A stretch of 64,000 nucleotides of DNA from Pigmentibacter sp. JX0631 (GCF_029873255.1 NZ_CP123622.1:3261001-3325000), one strand, 5' to 3'. Shown: positions 16,171 through 25,359, numbered from the stretch's first letter. The notes: generated by a model not told the origin, from the sequence alone. Numbers and translations are program-made.

Positions 16171-18051
16171 TTAATTATTCAAATCTATAGGAAGTCCTTC
16201 TTGCTGCATAATAAATAATGCGTTGGTAGTAGGGCAAGGTCCTTGTTTTAGTTTATAATCAAAAGCCAATTTATTATTTTCTATATGCTCTTTAAAGTGC
16301 ATGTTAACTAAGCGTTGATCTGTTTTTTGTATTTCAGCTAAAGCTAGATCATGCGTTGATATTAAGCCAAAAGATTGCTTGTTAAACAGATTTAAAATTA
16401 TATTTAAGCTTCCAATATATCTTTCCTTGTTATTTGTTCCCCTAAATATTTCATCAATTAAAAAGAAACCGGGTACCGCATTATTTTCTGCCAGTGAATC
16501 AAGTATAAATTTTAAACGTTTAACTTCTGCATAGAAATAGCTTGTCCCTTCTATTAAGGAGTCATCAATACGAATTGCACATAATATTCTCGAAGGCTTA
16601 ATGCCTAATTTTTTAGCAAATACTGGAGCCCCCATATTTGATAGTAAAATATTAACACCTAAAGTACGTAAAAAAGTACTTTTTCCTGCCATGTTACTTC
16701 CAGTTAAAAGAATTAATGGCGATTGTTCGGAAATGGTAATCGTATTAGTTATTCTATTTATTTCTGGGATAAAAGGATGACCAATATCTTCTATTATGAC
16801 GCTATTTTTTTCGATAGAGAGCCTTTCAGCTAAAGTAATAAATTTGCTTTCAGAGTTCTCAATTTTGAATCTTGCAAATGCACATAGTAAATCAAAAAGG
16901 TGTAATTCTTTTTCCCATTTTTCAATTTCAGCTTGCATATTTCTAATTCTTTTTTCAAGAAAAAAACATAATAAAGCATCAAAAGGTAAAAGAAGATGGA
17001 TTGTAATCCAGAAGATAACGTTACCTCTTAAATCTAATAAACTTAATAGAAAATTTAAATGTTTGATTTTTTTTAATGAGATAGTAGATAAAAATGAAAA
17101 TTCAAGAGTTTTAAAAAGCTGATTTTTATTTTTAAGATTTTCTGTTATAACTTCAATTTTCTTTGAAGAAATTAATATTTTATTTGCAATTTCGGTTACC
17201 GGCTGAAATAAATAAATACTTATTCCTAGGAAAAGTCCGTAAGTAAGTAATCCTTGTATTAGTGGATCAGAATTACCAGAATTTAAATATTTCATTAAAG
17301 ATGGGATTAAAATTGCAGCCCACATTAGTATACTAATTATTGTAAAAATAGAATAAAATAAGGATTTATTTTTTGATATTTCTGGTATTTTTTTATTATC
17401 TAAATCTTCACTTTTTGGAATACTACTAATGCTTAATTTAATTACTTCTAATCTACGAATTAGGGTAGGATCATTTACAAGTGCAGTTGCTTTAATAGTT
17501 CTTTCATTTATTTTTTCGATGGCTTCAGGTGCTATTCCTGCTAGCATTAATAAATTAAATAAATTAGTAGAACCTTCCTTAGTAGTGCATGTATCCAGTA
17601 ATTTAAATAACTGAGTATGAATATCCAAATCATGCGCATAAATGTGTCCATTTGGTACTTTTATAACCTCTTTGTGCCATGGAGAGACATAATTATCTAT
17701 AACTTTAAAATTTCTTTCTTTTCTAGCCTGTGATAATAAATAACTTATTTGAATAGCATTCCATTTTTTTTGGTTGGATTGTATTTTTTTATGAATCCAT
17801 GAAGTAACAATACAAAAAATTAAAAAAGAAAGTATAAGAAAAATATTAAATACAACTTTATCTTTATCAAAAATCCCAACTATAATAGCTAAAAATGCTA
17901 TAGTACTGATCAAACGAAAAATAGCCACTTTATTATCTAAAGATTTCAATCTGTTGTCATAAAAAATGGCTAATTTTTTGCCACTCTCATAGTTCTGATT
18001 ATATTCTTGTTTCTTTCGGCCAGACTCGACAAAACTCATTATCATTCTCAC
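16171..18051 (-). CDS. Membrane-anchored MutS-like ATPase
   Basis: A 626-residue protein with only the core and ATPase domain of MutS and no mismatch-recognition domain. The N-terminus has two hydrophobic helices (roughly 42-62 and 66-84), two more near 235-290, and another around 345-365, which are absent from MutS proper. The ATPase domain has Walker A GSNMAGKST (451-459), Walker B with D533-E534 (FFLIDEIFRGTN) and a switch histidine in STHDLAL. Starts GTG 18051, ATG 18045 and ATG 18039 are all possible; none has a strong ribosome binding site. A DNA-repair role is doubtful because of the membrane segments. It is convergent with the LRR gene. Function is not established. Confidence 0.8.
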   Translation of the reverse strand: MRMIMSFVESGRKKQEYNQNYESGKKLAIFYDNRLKSLDNKVAIFRLISTIAFLAIIVGIFDKDKVVFNIFLILSFLIFCIVTSWIHKKIQSNQKKWNAIQISYLLSQARKERNFKVIDNYVSPWHKEVIKVPNGHIYAHDLDIHTQLFKLLDTCTTKEGSTNLFNLLMLAGIAPEAIEKINERTIKATALVNDPTLIRRLEVIKLSISSIPKSEDLDNKKIPEISKNKSLFYSIFTIISILMWAAILIPSLMKYLNSGNSDPLIQGLLTYGLFLGISIYLFQPVTEIANKILISSKKIEVITENLKNKNQLFKTLEFSFLSTISLKKIKHLNFLLSLLDLRGNVIFWITIHLLLPFDALLCFFLEKRIRNMQAEIEKWEKELHLFDLLCAFARFKIENSESKFITLAERLSIEKNSVIIEDIGHPFIPEINRITNTITISEQSPLILLTGSNMAGKSTFLRTLGVNILLSNMGAPVFAKKLGIKPSRILCAIRIDDSLIEGTSYFYAEVKRLKFILDSLAENNAVPGFFLIDEIFRGTNNKERYIGSLNIILNLFNKQSFGLISTHDLALAEIQKTDQRLVNMHFKEHIENNKLAFDYKLKQGPCPTTNALFIMQQEGLPIDLNN

Positions 18052-18334
18052 TAGTTAGGTATATTATGGAACGGACATAGAACGCTAACATACCAATGAA
18101 AGAATTGCCAAGACCATAGATTAGGTAACAAGTGTCTAAATAATTACCATATATTTTTTTATTGTTTAAATTTTTATCAGCTCAAATTTTAATCTATTTG
18201 TAACGTTATATGATTTCAAGCTGTTATGCATGGCATGACTTTTGCTCATGGTTAAATATGCTTTATTTTAAAGCGTAGGAGTATGTTTTCTTAATTACTT
18301 GAAATGACTCCAAACGTTTGTTTAGAGGTTTTAA

Positions 18335-18808
18335 ATGAAATTATTTCTTGCATTAATCACTTTTATCTTAAGTTTAAATGTTTTAGCCGCAGAGCCTGCT
18401 AAATCACTTAAATCAAATAAAAGCCGTCAATTATCCAAAGAGCAAGTTGCTTATACTCTTGAAAAAGCAGGATTTCCAAGAGAAATAGTTCCAGTTGTTA
18501 CTTGTTTAGCAGAATATGAGTCGAATTTTAAGCCAACGGCTGTAAATCGTCACAACACAAATAATACTAAAGATCACGGTTTGTTACAAATAAACGACAT
18601 CTGGATGAAAGACTGTAATTTAAATGAAACTGATTTATATAATCCATTAAAAAATGCTAGATGTGCTTTGAAAATATATAAAACACAAGGTTTGACCGCA
18701 TGGGTTACTTACAATAAATTCAAGAAAACCTGTTTAGCTTACCAAATTCCTAATTATAACACTAAAAATATTGCTGAAATTATAGTTAGAAACAATGAAG
18801 TGATGTAA
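18335..18808 (+). CDS. Secreted lysozyme-like glycosidase (GH22/SLT superfamily)
   Basis: 157 residues starting with a type I signal peptide (about 1-19, cleavage at A-A-E), so it acts in the periplasm or outside on peptidoglycan. The catalytic acid is most likely E62 in CLAEYESNF. Downstream, D80 in KDHGLLQIN and the AWVTY segment at 122-126 follow the order of animal c-type lysozymes (ESxxN, STDYGxxQIN, AWVAW). Cysteines C57, C94, C110 and C133 could form two disulfides. VirB1-type lytic transglycosylases share ES...DxGLMQIN, so both assignments remain open. The preceding 283-bp gap probably holds its promoter. It stands alone. Confidence 0.75.
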   Translation: MKLFLALITFILSLNVLAAEPAKSLKSNKSRQLSKEQVAYTLEKAGFPREIVPVVTCLAEYESNFKPTAVNRHNTNNTKDHGLLQINDIWMKDCNLNETDLYNPLKNARCALKIYKTQGLTAWVTYNKFKKTCLAYQIPNYNTKNIAEIIVRNNEVM

Positions 18809-18912
18809 ATATATCATTGAAGAAGCAATTCTTTTCTTTGACCTACCTAAGTGACTTTCTCTGTAGTACAATACCCTATGAAAAATGTTGAACTTTTTGC
18901 ATGGGGAAAATT

Positions 18913-19269
18913 ATGAGAAAAAATGTAAGTTCTCTTCTTGCTGCTTTTTTAAGTTTTGTTTGTGTAGTTATTGGTTTAATTAAGTTACTTCCTCATTTTA
19001 ATAAAAACAATGAACTTGACCATACTTGGGTTGTTTTTGTTACCTTTGCATTTCCCTTAATGGTTTTTGTTTATGCCATAGCTGGAGCCAATGAGCAGGC
19101 TAAATCAGTGGCTCCTAATGGCTACGGTTTAGTATTATCTATTCCAACAATTATTGCCGCTGCTTATTTAGGTTCTTGGATTGCAGCTGTTTGTATGTTA
19201 CTTGTTACCATATTAATATTTGTCCAACTCCTTCAAGATTTAAAAGAAGAAGGTTCAAATCATCATTAA
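18913..19269 (+). CDS. Small multi-span membrane protein, unknown
   Basis: About 118 residues. The ATG at 18913 is chosen because GGGG at 18903-18906 serves it; an ATG at 18901 has no site. Four hydrophobic stretches are visible at about 7-25, 42-60, 70-92 and 92-110, with a short charged C-terminal tail (LKEEGSNHH). No residues suggest a transporter or enzyme. It precedes the HDOD-CheR pair by 138 bp, but co-transcription is not evident. Confidence 0.65.
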   Translation: MRKNVSSLLAAFLSFVCVVIGLIKLLPHFNKNNELDHTWVVFVTFAFPLMVFVYAIAGANEQAKSVAPNGYGLVLSIPTIIAAAYLGSWIAAVCMLLVTILIFVQLLQDLKEEGSNHH

Positions 19270-19407
19270 ATTTTATTTTCTTCTTTCCTTTCCTAATTAG
19301 TAAAGTTTTCCTAATCAATTTCTATTAATCAAACATTTTTGCAGTATTAGAAACTAAAATATTCAGACGATTAAAATCCAACACAATAATAGTGAGTGAG
19401 ATTTACT

Positions 19408-20256
19408 ATGAAGATGTTTTTGCCAGCAGATTTTAAATTGCCTGCAATGCCACAAGTAGCTCGAGAATGTTTAGTTTACTTATATAATCCTAATGCGGAT
19501 ACGGGAGTACTTGCTAAATCTCTATCTAGGGATATAGCTATTTCTGCTAGCATTTTAAAACTTGCAAACTCAAGTTTATTCTTACTTGGTAGAGGTTCTC
19601 CTACTAGCGATTTAAAAACTGCTATTTCTAGAATTGGACATGATAATTTAAGGCAAATTATGGTTCTTCAAGCTTTAGAAAGTACATTTGTTTTTAAAGA
19701 CTCACTTTCTTTTGAATTTAATAGTTTTATACGACATTGTTCTTTTGTAAGTTTACTTTGTTCAAATTTTGCAAAGAAAATAGCCCCCGATTTTGTCTCA
19801 GAAGTGCAGATGGCTGGATTAATGCATGATGTTGGATTAGCTTTAACAGCTAGTTTATTTAACGAAAATTTTACTCAAATGGCTAAGCATTGTCTTGAAA
19901 ATCAAATAGATTTTGCCGCAACAGAAAGTCAAATGGGATTAGAGCCTCACTCTAAACTGGGTTTTAGAGCTTTAGATAGTTGGGAAATTCCAGAAAAAGT
20001 TAAAATTTTAATTTCATATCATGATACTAGAAATATGGAATTAAGAAAAGAATTGCCAGTTGAAACTAATAAATTAATAGATATTTTAATTTTGTCAGAT
20101 GTCTTAGCGCACAGCTATGGTTTTGGATTTAAAGATTATAAAAGAGACACTAAAATTGAAATGTCAATGCTAAAGAGAATGGAACTAACTCCCGATACTG
20201 TCAAGGAAGTTGTAAAAAATGCACTAGAAACGGAATCAGCTATTCAGCCTTCCTAA
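19408..20256 (+). CDS. HDOD-domain signalling protein
   Basis: A 282-residue single HDOD domain protein. ATG 19408 is preferred over GTG 19396, with GTGAG upstream. HDOD domains resemble HD phosphohydrolases but usually lack metal-binding residues. Here the segment GLMHDVGLAL still contains a His-Asp pair, and a later ISYHDTRN a second one, so loss of catalysis is not certain. The N-terminal PAMPQVARECL motif and the AxxxLKLANSSLF segment are typical. The following CheR gene begins 18 bp after the stop, so the two are most likely co-transcribed and form a signalling pair. Confidence 0.85.
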   Translation: MKMFLPADFKLPAMPQVARECLVYLYNPNADTGVLAKSLSRDIAISASILKLANSSLFLLGRGSPTSDLKTAISRIGHDNLRQIMVLQALESTFVFKDSLSFEFNSFIRHCSFVSLLCSNFAKKIAPDFVSEVQMAGLMHDVGLALTASLFNENFTQMAKHCLENQIDFAATESQMGLEPHSKLGFRALDSWEIPEKVKILISYHDTRNMELRKELPVETNKLIDILILSDVLAHSYGFGFKDYKRDTKIEMSMLKRMELTPDTVKEVVKNALETESAIQPS

Positions 20257-20274
20257 GGGGTAAAGGAAACATCA

Positions 20275-21078
20275 ATGCCAATTGAGAATTTTAAGCCTGA
20301 AGAAAGAGAAAAAATATATGCTATGGCTGAAAATGTTACTGGAAATTGTCAGCAAGGAAGTTATCGTAGAGAAATCATTATTTCAAATGTTCTGCGGCGT
20401 GTTCAAGTAAAAAAAGCAGAAAGTCTTGATAAATATCTACAAGAAGCAATTTCAAACGATCAAGAATTTGCTCAATTACTAAGTGCATTTACTATTCACA
20501 CTACTGAGTGGTTCCGCGAAATGCCGCATTATAAAAAATTTGAAGCTTTATTAGCTGATCGTTTTAAAGGAATAAAAAAATTTCGGATGCAATCAGGTGG
20601 TTGTTCTACAGGAGAAGAAGTTTATTCTTTTTGCTTAGTATTAGAAGCTTTTCGCAATGCTCATCCAGGATTTGATTATGATTTCAAAGCTTTTGATATC
20701 GATCCTGTTTCAGTTGAAATGGCAAAAAAAGCAATATATCCAATGAAAGATTTTGTGAAAATAGCTCCAAATTATCAAAGTCATTTAAAAAAAATAGATA
20801 AAGAAGATACATTTGTTCCAGATCAAAACATCAAAGCTCGTTGTAACTTTTTTACTGATAATTTAGTAAAGTTACAAACTATGCAACCATGTTTTGAAGT
20901 GATTGTTTGTCGAAATGTTTTAATTTATTTTACACCTGATAAAGTAAAAGAAATAATTGGTAAATTAGTAATGCGAATTGTGAAAGGTGGTGTTTTAATC
21001 ATTGGTCATAGTGATAGCGTTGATCCTAAAGCATTTAATTTAAAATCATTGGGTAATTCCATGTATGAAAAGCTATAA
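20275..21078 (+). CDS. cheR: CheR-type protein-glutamate methyltransferase
   Basis: CheR transfers methyl groups from S-adenosylmethionine to glutamates of chemoreceptors. The 267-residue protein has the N-terminal all-helical domain (about 1-85) with TIHTTEWFRE, where the Arg contacts the receptor, followed by the SAM motif GCSTGEE (109-115), the FDIDPVSVEMA adenosine-binding strand and VIVCRNVLIYF. There is no receptor or CheB gene nearby. Pairing with an HDOD protein suggests it serves a local signalling pathway rather than bulk chemotaxis; this is inference. AAGGGGTAAAGG lies upstream of ATG 20275. Confidence 0.92.
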   Translation: MPIENFKPEEREKIYAMAENVTGNCQQGSYRREIIISNVLRRVQVKKAESLDKYLQEAISNDQEFAQLLSAFTIHTTEWFREMPHYKKFEALLADRFKGIKKFRMQSGGCSTGEEVYSFCLVLEAFRNAHPGFDYDFKAFDIDPVSVEMAKKAIYPMKDFVKIAPNYQSHLKKIDKEDTFVPDQNIKARCNFFTDNLVKLQTMQPCFEVIVCRNVLIYFTPDKVKEIIGKLVMRIVKGGVLIIGHSDSVDPKAFNLKSLGNSMYEKL

Positions 21079-21112
21079 ATTAGCTAAATTTTGCTAATCT
21101 TGTTTGTTTTTT
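21079..21112 (+). terminator. Rho-independent terminator after the HDOD-cheR operon
   Basis: ATTAGC (21079-21084) and GCTAAT (21093-21098) form a 6-bp stem with an 8-nt loop, followed by a T-rich tract, directly after the cheR stop. The stem is short, so efficiency may be modest. Confidence 0.55.
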
Positions 21113-22385
21113 AATCTGAATTGCTACGCCAATCTTGTTTAGTTATTAATCTTGCACCTCTTCCAAATGTGAGATAAGACCATATCCATTGACACAATAC
21201 AAAAAATTTATTTCGAAAACCAATTAAGTATAGGATATGAACAAAAAGCCAGGCGAGCCATGCAATTTTTCCACGCATTTTTATTCCTGAATATTCTGAT
21301 ATAGCCCTTCCTTTTCCAATAGTTGCCATAGTTCCTTTATCAAAATAAATAAAAGGTAAGAGATCTTTTTTATTAAGCGCTCTGCAAATATTTTTTGCTG
21401 TATGGATTCCTTGCTGAATAGCAACTGGAGCTAAACCGGGCAAAGGTTTATTAAATTTATCTTTGCAATGGCTTTGATCTCCTATCACAAAAATATATGG
21501 GTATTTTTTAATATTTAAAGAGTCTTCAACAATAACTCTACCTACTGAATCTAGGGGAGTATTTAAATATTTTCCAGTTTTTGAAGGTTGAACACCGGCA
21601 GCCCAGATGACTGTTTTAGCAGGAATTAATGTTTCACCTAACCAAACGCCATCTGCAGAAATTTTATCCACTCTTTTATTTAATATGATAGTAGCCCCAA
21701 TTTGTTCTAAGTCTTCTTTGGCTTTATTTGATAGTGTTTCAGAAAATGATGCTAGTATTCTTTGACCTGCTTCTATTAAAATAACTTTCGTTTTTTTAGG
21801 GTCTATTTTTTTGAATTCATTATTTAGGGTATGGTAAGCAATTTCACACAAAGATCCACTTAATTCGACACCAGTTGGTCCTCCTCCAACAACAATAAAG
21901 GTAAGATATTTCTCTTGATCCTTTTCACTATCCAATTGCTCAGCAATTTCAAATGCTGTTAATACACGACGTCTAATTTCAGTTGCTTGTTCAATAGTTT
22001 TCATACCAGGAGCAAATTGTTCCCATTCATTTCTCCCAAAATAACTATGACTGGCACCACAAGCTAGAACTAAATAATCAAATGATATTTTTTTAAATTC
22101 AGTTTCAATAAATTTTTCTTCAGGATTAATAGCAATGACTTCACCAAGATTGATTTCAATATTATCGTACTTTGCAAGAATTGATCTAATTGGTGAAGCA
22201 ATTTCGGCAGGGCTCAATCCTGCCATGGCAACTTGATATAAAAGTGGTTGAAATAGATGATAATTGTTTTTATCTAAAATTGTGATCCGAATTCCTGCTA
22301 AATTTCCTAATTTTTTTGCTGTATTAATTCCTGCAAAACCAGCACCAACAATGACTATGTGAGCAGAAGTGCTTTTATTTTTCAT
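21111..22385 (-). CDS. ndh: Type II NADH:quinone dehydrogenase (NDH-2)
   Basis: A single-subunit, non-proton-pumping FAD enzyme at the inner membrane that passes electrons from NADH to quinone. The 424-residue protein has the FAD motif GAGFAG near residue 14, a second Rossmann motif VVGGGPTGVELSG near 165 for NADH, and the quinone-site sequence GLAPVAIQQG. The C-terminal region is aromatic and amphipathic (WLAWLFVHILYLIGFR...), typical for membrane anchoring. AAGGAAC precedes ATG 22385. Together with the cbb3 oxidase this gives a short respiratory chain. A sulfide:quinone reductase is excluded by the lack of its cysteines. Confidence 0.92.
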   Translation of the reverse strand: MKNKSTSAHIVIVGAGFAGINTAKKLGNLAGIRITILDKNNYHLFQPLLYQVAMAGLSPAEIASPIRSILAKYDNIEINLGEVIAINPEEKFIETEFKKISFDYLVLACGASHSYFGRNEWEQFAPGMKTIEQATEIRRRVLTAFEIAEQLDSEKDQEKYLTFIVVGGGPTGVELSGSLCEIAYHTLNNEFKKIDPKKTKVILIEAGQRILASFSETLSNKAKEDLEQIGATIILNKRVDKISADGVWLGETLIPAKTVIWAAGVQPSKTGKYLNTPLDSVGRVIVEDSLNIKKYPYIFVIGDQSHCKDKFNKPLPGLAPVAIQQGIHTAKNICRALNKKDLLPFIYFDKGTMATIGKGRAISEYSGIKMRGKIAWLAWLFVHILYLIGFRNKFFVLCQWIWSYLTFGRGARLITKQDWRSNSD

Positions 22386-22452
22386 TTTTTGTTCCTTTTT
22401 TGTGCAGAATAAGATTTAACTGGCAAGCTGTTTTACTTCAGTTTGCTTTCAC

Positions 22453-22458
22453 TATAAT
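22453..22458 (+). promoter_or_regulatory. Candidate -10 element of tdk
   Basis: A perfect TATAAT at 22453-22458 lies 45 bp upstream of the tdk start in the divergent gap with ndh. A matching -35 hexamer was not convincing, so only the -10 is offered. Confidence 0.35.
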
Positions 22459-22502
22459 TTTATATTAGTCCAGATTTGGTTTTTATATTATCTGAGGTAA
22501 AA

Positions 22503-23072
22503 ATGACTTTGAAAAATGAAGTTGGATTTTTAGAAGTGATTTGCGGATGCATGTTTAGCGGCAAAACTGAAGAATTGCTTAGAGTTCTTAAAAGATCGCT
22601 CATCTCAAAGCAAAAAATTTTAGTTTTTAAGCATGCTTCAGATATTAGATATTCAACCCAAGAAATTTGTAGTCATAATGGACAAAAAATTTCAGCGCAT
22701 CTTATTGAAAACACAAGTGAGATTTTTAAATTTGATCTGTCTGATATTGATGTTGTCGGTATTGATGAAGTTCAGTTTTTTAATGCAAATGTTATTGAAG
22801 ATATTGAAAAATTATTAGCAAAAAAAATAAGAGTCGTAGTAGCTGGCTTGGATTTAGACTATCGAAAAAAACCTTTTGGTTATATGCCACAACTTTTAGC
22901 TATGGCTAATAAAATTACTAAATTAACTGCGATTTGTGCACAGTGTGGTAACGATGCTTTTTATAGTCAACGTTTAAATGATACTAAACAATTGGTGTTA
23001 GTTGGAGCGACTGATTATTATGAACCTAGATGTGCTTTGCACCATTACATCCCAGAAAATAATATTATTTAG
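22503..23072 (+). CDS. tdk: Thymidine kinase
   Basis: A type II thymidine kinase of 189 residues that phosphorylates thymidine to dTMP for nucleotide salvage. ATG 22503 follows GAGG at 22493-22496; upstream in-frame starts lack a site. The P-loop GCMFSGKTEE is at 15-24, the Walker B-like GIDEVQFF near 85, and the lasso region ends with a zinc-binding set: CAQC near 147 and a PRC-ALH segment near 180. All features of the E. coli-type enzyme are present. It is divergent from ndh and convergent with the DAHP synthase gene. Confidence 0.95.
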   Translation: MTLKNEVGFLEVICGCMFSGKTEELLRVLKRSLISKQKILVFKHASDIRYSTQEICSHNGQKISAHLIENTSEIFKFDLSDIDVVGIDEVQFFNANVIEDIEKLLAKKIRVVVAGLDLDYRKKPFGYMPQLLAMANKITKLTAICAQCGNDAFYSQRLNDTKQLVLVGATDYYEPRCALHHYIPENNII

Positions 23073-23081
23073 AAAAGAACT

Positions 23082-24290
23082 TTAATTAGAATAAAATATT
23101 GAGCAAAATTCTTTAATAAGTTGAATGCTTTGAGCTCTATTTAGACGAGGATCACAATAAGTTTCATAATTTAAATGTAAATCTTGTTCTTGTAAGTTAC
23201 ATTCCCCGCCTGTGCATTCAGTTACATCTTTATAAGTTAGTTCTAAATGAATTCCTGCTAAATTAGAGTTTATCTTTTTATGTATTTCAATAGTATTTTT
23301 TAATTCATTTAATATGTTATTAAAATTTCTTGTTTTATATCCTGATTCAGATTTATACGAATTTCCATGCATTGGGTCACTAATCCAAGTAACATTTAAT
23401 TGTTGTTTTTTAATAGCAAAAATAATTTCGAGTAAATTTTCTAAAGCAGGTGAATCACCAAATCTTGTTATTAAACTTATTTTCCCAGGGCAATTTCTAG
23501 GGTTCAAAATCCGAAGAAGTTCAACTACTTCAGTTGCTTTCGCATTAGGTCCAATTTTAATTCCTATATGATTTCCGATTCCTTTAAGAAATTCAACATG
23601 AGCACCATTTATTTCGCGAGTTCTTTCCCCCAACCAAAGAGTATGAGCAGAATAATTAAACCATTCGTTAGCAAAATTTGAATAGTGTGTTAGTGATGAT
23701 TCATAATGTAACAAAAGGGCTTCATGGGAATAAAATATATTACACTTTTTAATTCTATTAATCCATTCAGCAGTTTGTTTCGCCTTTTCATATGCAATAA
23801 TTAATCTTTTAGGATCTGGAGAACGTTCAATTTCTGAATAATGAATAGAATTTATAATATCACCACGATAGGATAATATCTTAGAATTATTTTTAAATTC
23901 AAATTGTTCAGTTCGTGGTTTGGCGTATTGTCCTGCAATTCTACCAATTAAAACTACTTTCTTTTTTAAATTTTCTTCAAGTATATTGCAAAGATATTCT
24001 AAATGAGAAATTCTATTTTTAACATCATCTAAATTACAACTTTCAAAAGTCTCTGCACAATCTCCTGCCTGCAAAATAAATATGTTACCTTTTTCTGCTT
24101 CTGAATAAAGATTTTTTAAATACATAATATCTTCATCAAAGACTATTTTTTCAGAGTTCTTTAAATAATTCATTGATTCTTTTAAAGATAATTCATTCTT
24201 GTAATAAGGAATTTGTTTTTGAAAACAAAGTTTCCAACTCTCAGGATGCCAGTTAGGAAAATAAAAATTTTCATTATTGATCGAAGTCAT
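23082..24290 (-). CDS. Class II DAHP synthase
   Basis: Catalyses condensation of phosphoenolpyruvate with erythrose 4-phosphate, the first step of the shikimate pathway. The 402-residue sequence is of the class II (plant-like) type: metal-binding C78 in LQAGDCAE, substrate motif KPRT at 124-127 in GQYAKPRTEQ, LSYRGDIIN, and a metal-binding EGD/GGECN-type C-terminal part with HLELTYKDVTECTGG. It is slightly shorter than plant enzymes because it lacks the N-terminal extension. AAAGG precedes ATG 24290. It lies 24 bp downstream of uppP on the same strand, probably in one transcript, though the two functions are unrelated. Confidence 0.92.
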   Translation of the reverse strand: MTSINNENFYFPNWHPESWKLCFQKQIPYYKNELSLKESMNYLKNSEKIVFDEDIMYLKNLYSEAEKGNIFILQAGDCAETFESCNLDDVKNRISHLEYLCNILEENLKKKVVLIGRIAGQYAKPRTEQFEFKNNSKILSYRGDIINSIHYSEIERSPDPKRLIIAYEKAKQTAEWINRIKKCNIFYSHEALLLHYESSLTHYSNFANEWFNYSAHTLWLGERTREINGAHVEFLKGIGNHIGIKIGPNAKATEVVELLRILNPRNCPGKISLITRFGDSPALENLLEIIFAIKKQQLNVTWISDPMHGNSYKSESGYKTRNFNNILNELKNTIEIHKKINSNLAGIHLELTYKDVTECTGGECNLQEQDLHLNYETYCDPRLNRAQSIQLIKEFCSIFYSN

Positions 24291-24314
24291 GAATTACCTT
24301 TTGATTAAAGAAAC

Positions 24315-25202
24315 TTATTGTATAAAATTGAATCCAGCACCTAAGATTAAAATAAATCCCAAAATTAATCTATACCAAGCAAAAATTAGAGTAGATCTCT
24401 TTTCTAAATATTTCATAAGTCCAAAAACAGCCAAAAATGCCGCGATAGAAGCTGTAATAATGCCAACAGTGAGAACACTCCAGCCATAGGTTGAAAGTCC
24501 TGCATTGTGCATTTCATGAATTTGTTTTAATCCTGCAGCAACAATAACTGGGACTCCTAAAATAAAAGAAAAAGCAGCAGCTGTTTCTCTTTTTAGACCT
24601 AAAAATAATCCGGCCGTAATGGTTGCTCCAGAACGTGAAACTCCTGGAATCAAAGCAGCTACTTGTGCTAGTCCAACAATTATGCAGTCTTTAAATGTTA
24701 GACGTTTAAAATCTCTTTCATGTTTACAAACTTTTTCTGCTATAATAAATAAAGCTCCCATAAAAATACATGCAGCTCCAATAACATACAAAGATCTTAA
24801 AGGTGAATTAGGAGAATTTAAAATAGATTTTAAAAGCAATCCCATCACACCTACAGGAATGGTTCCTATAATAATTCCAATCCCAAGTCTAAATTCAGTA
24901 GAAGAAAAATTTCGTGTTTTAATACTTTTTAATGTCCCCGAAAAGATATTCCAAATTTCTGTTCTGAAATAAATCATAACAGCAAAAAAACTTGCTAATT
25001 GCACAGCTCCTGTAAAAGGTGTTCCTGGATCTTGCCAACCTAGAAAAGCCGGTACTATTCGCAAATGCGCTGTACTACTTATCGGTAGTAATTCTGTTAT
25101 ACCTTGTACTATTCCTAGAATAATTATTTTAAAATATCCCAAATCAACAAATCCACAATCTATCAGATGTCCATGCACTGGAATAGGGCATGCAAGTGCC
25201 AT
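24315..25202 (-). CDS. uppP: Undecaprenyl-diphosphatase (UppP/BacA)
   Basis: An integral inner-membrane phosphatase that recycles undecaprenyl pyrophosphate for cell-wall synthesis. Both signature regions are present: a GITELLPISSTAH segment (34-46, with E37) and PGVSRSGAT (186-194), which hold the catalytic residues. About eight transmembrane helices are apparent. The 295-residue protein starts at ATG 25202 behind AAGGAG and has about 22 residues of N-terminal extension with two cysteines before the first helix, unusual for the family. It leads a probable two-gene transcript with DAHP synthase and is divergent from prfB. Confidence 0.92.
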   Translation of the reverse strand: MALACPIPVHGHLIDCGFVDLGYFKIIILGIVQGITELLPISSTAHLRIVPAFLGWQDPGTPFTGAVQLASFFAVMIYFRTEIWNIFSGTLKSIKTRNFSSTEFRLGIGIIIGTIPVGVMGLLLKSILNSPNSPLRSLYVIGAACIFMGALFIIAEKVCKHERDFKRLTFKDCIIVGLAQVAALIPGVSRSGATITAGLFLGLKRETAAAFSFILGVPVIVAAGLKQIHEMHNAGLSTYGWSVLTVGIITASIAAFLAVFGLMKYLEKRSTLIFAWYRLILGFILILGAGFNFIQ

Positions 25203-25261
25203 AATAATTCTCCTTTAGAAAAAGTTGCACAATAGAAATAGATACCATATCGTTCCTTGAA

Positions 25262-25276
25262 GGCCACAAAGTGGTC
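25262..25276 (+). promoter_or_regulatory. Small hairpin upstream of prfB
   Basis: GGCCAC (25262-25267) pairs with GTGGTC (25271-25276) around AAA, including one G-U pair. It precedes the terminator-like hairpin at 25294 by 18 nt, and the two may form a leader structure. Confidence 0.4.
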
Positions 25277-25293
25277 AGTATATTTTAATTAAG

Positions 25294-25329
25294 CCCGTCT
25301 TTTAATTTAAATTTGACGGGTTCTTTTTT
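25294..25329 (+). terminator. Terminator-like hairpin inside the prfB leader
   Basis: CCCGTC (25294-25299) and GACGGG (25315-25320) form a GC-rich 6-bp stem with a 15-nt AT loop, then T-rich 25321-25329. It reads in the plus direction, yet no plus-strand gene ends just upstream (uppP is transcribed away), so it could act as an attenuator for prfB rather than an ordinary gene-end terminator. Confidence 0.55.
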
Positions 25330-25359
25330 GGAATTAATTTTTTTTATGGAGATATGTAA

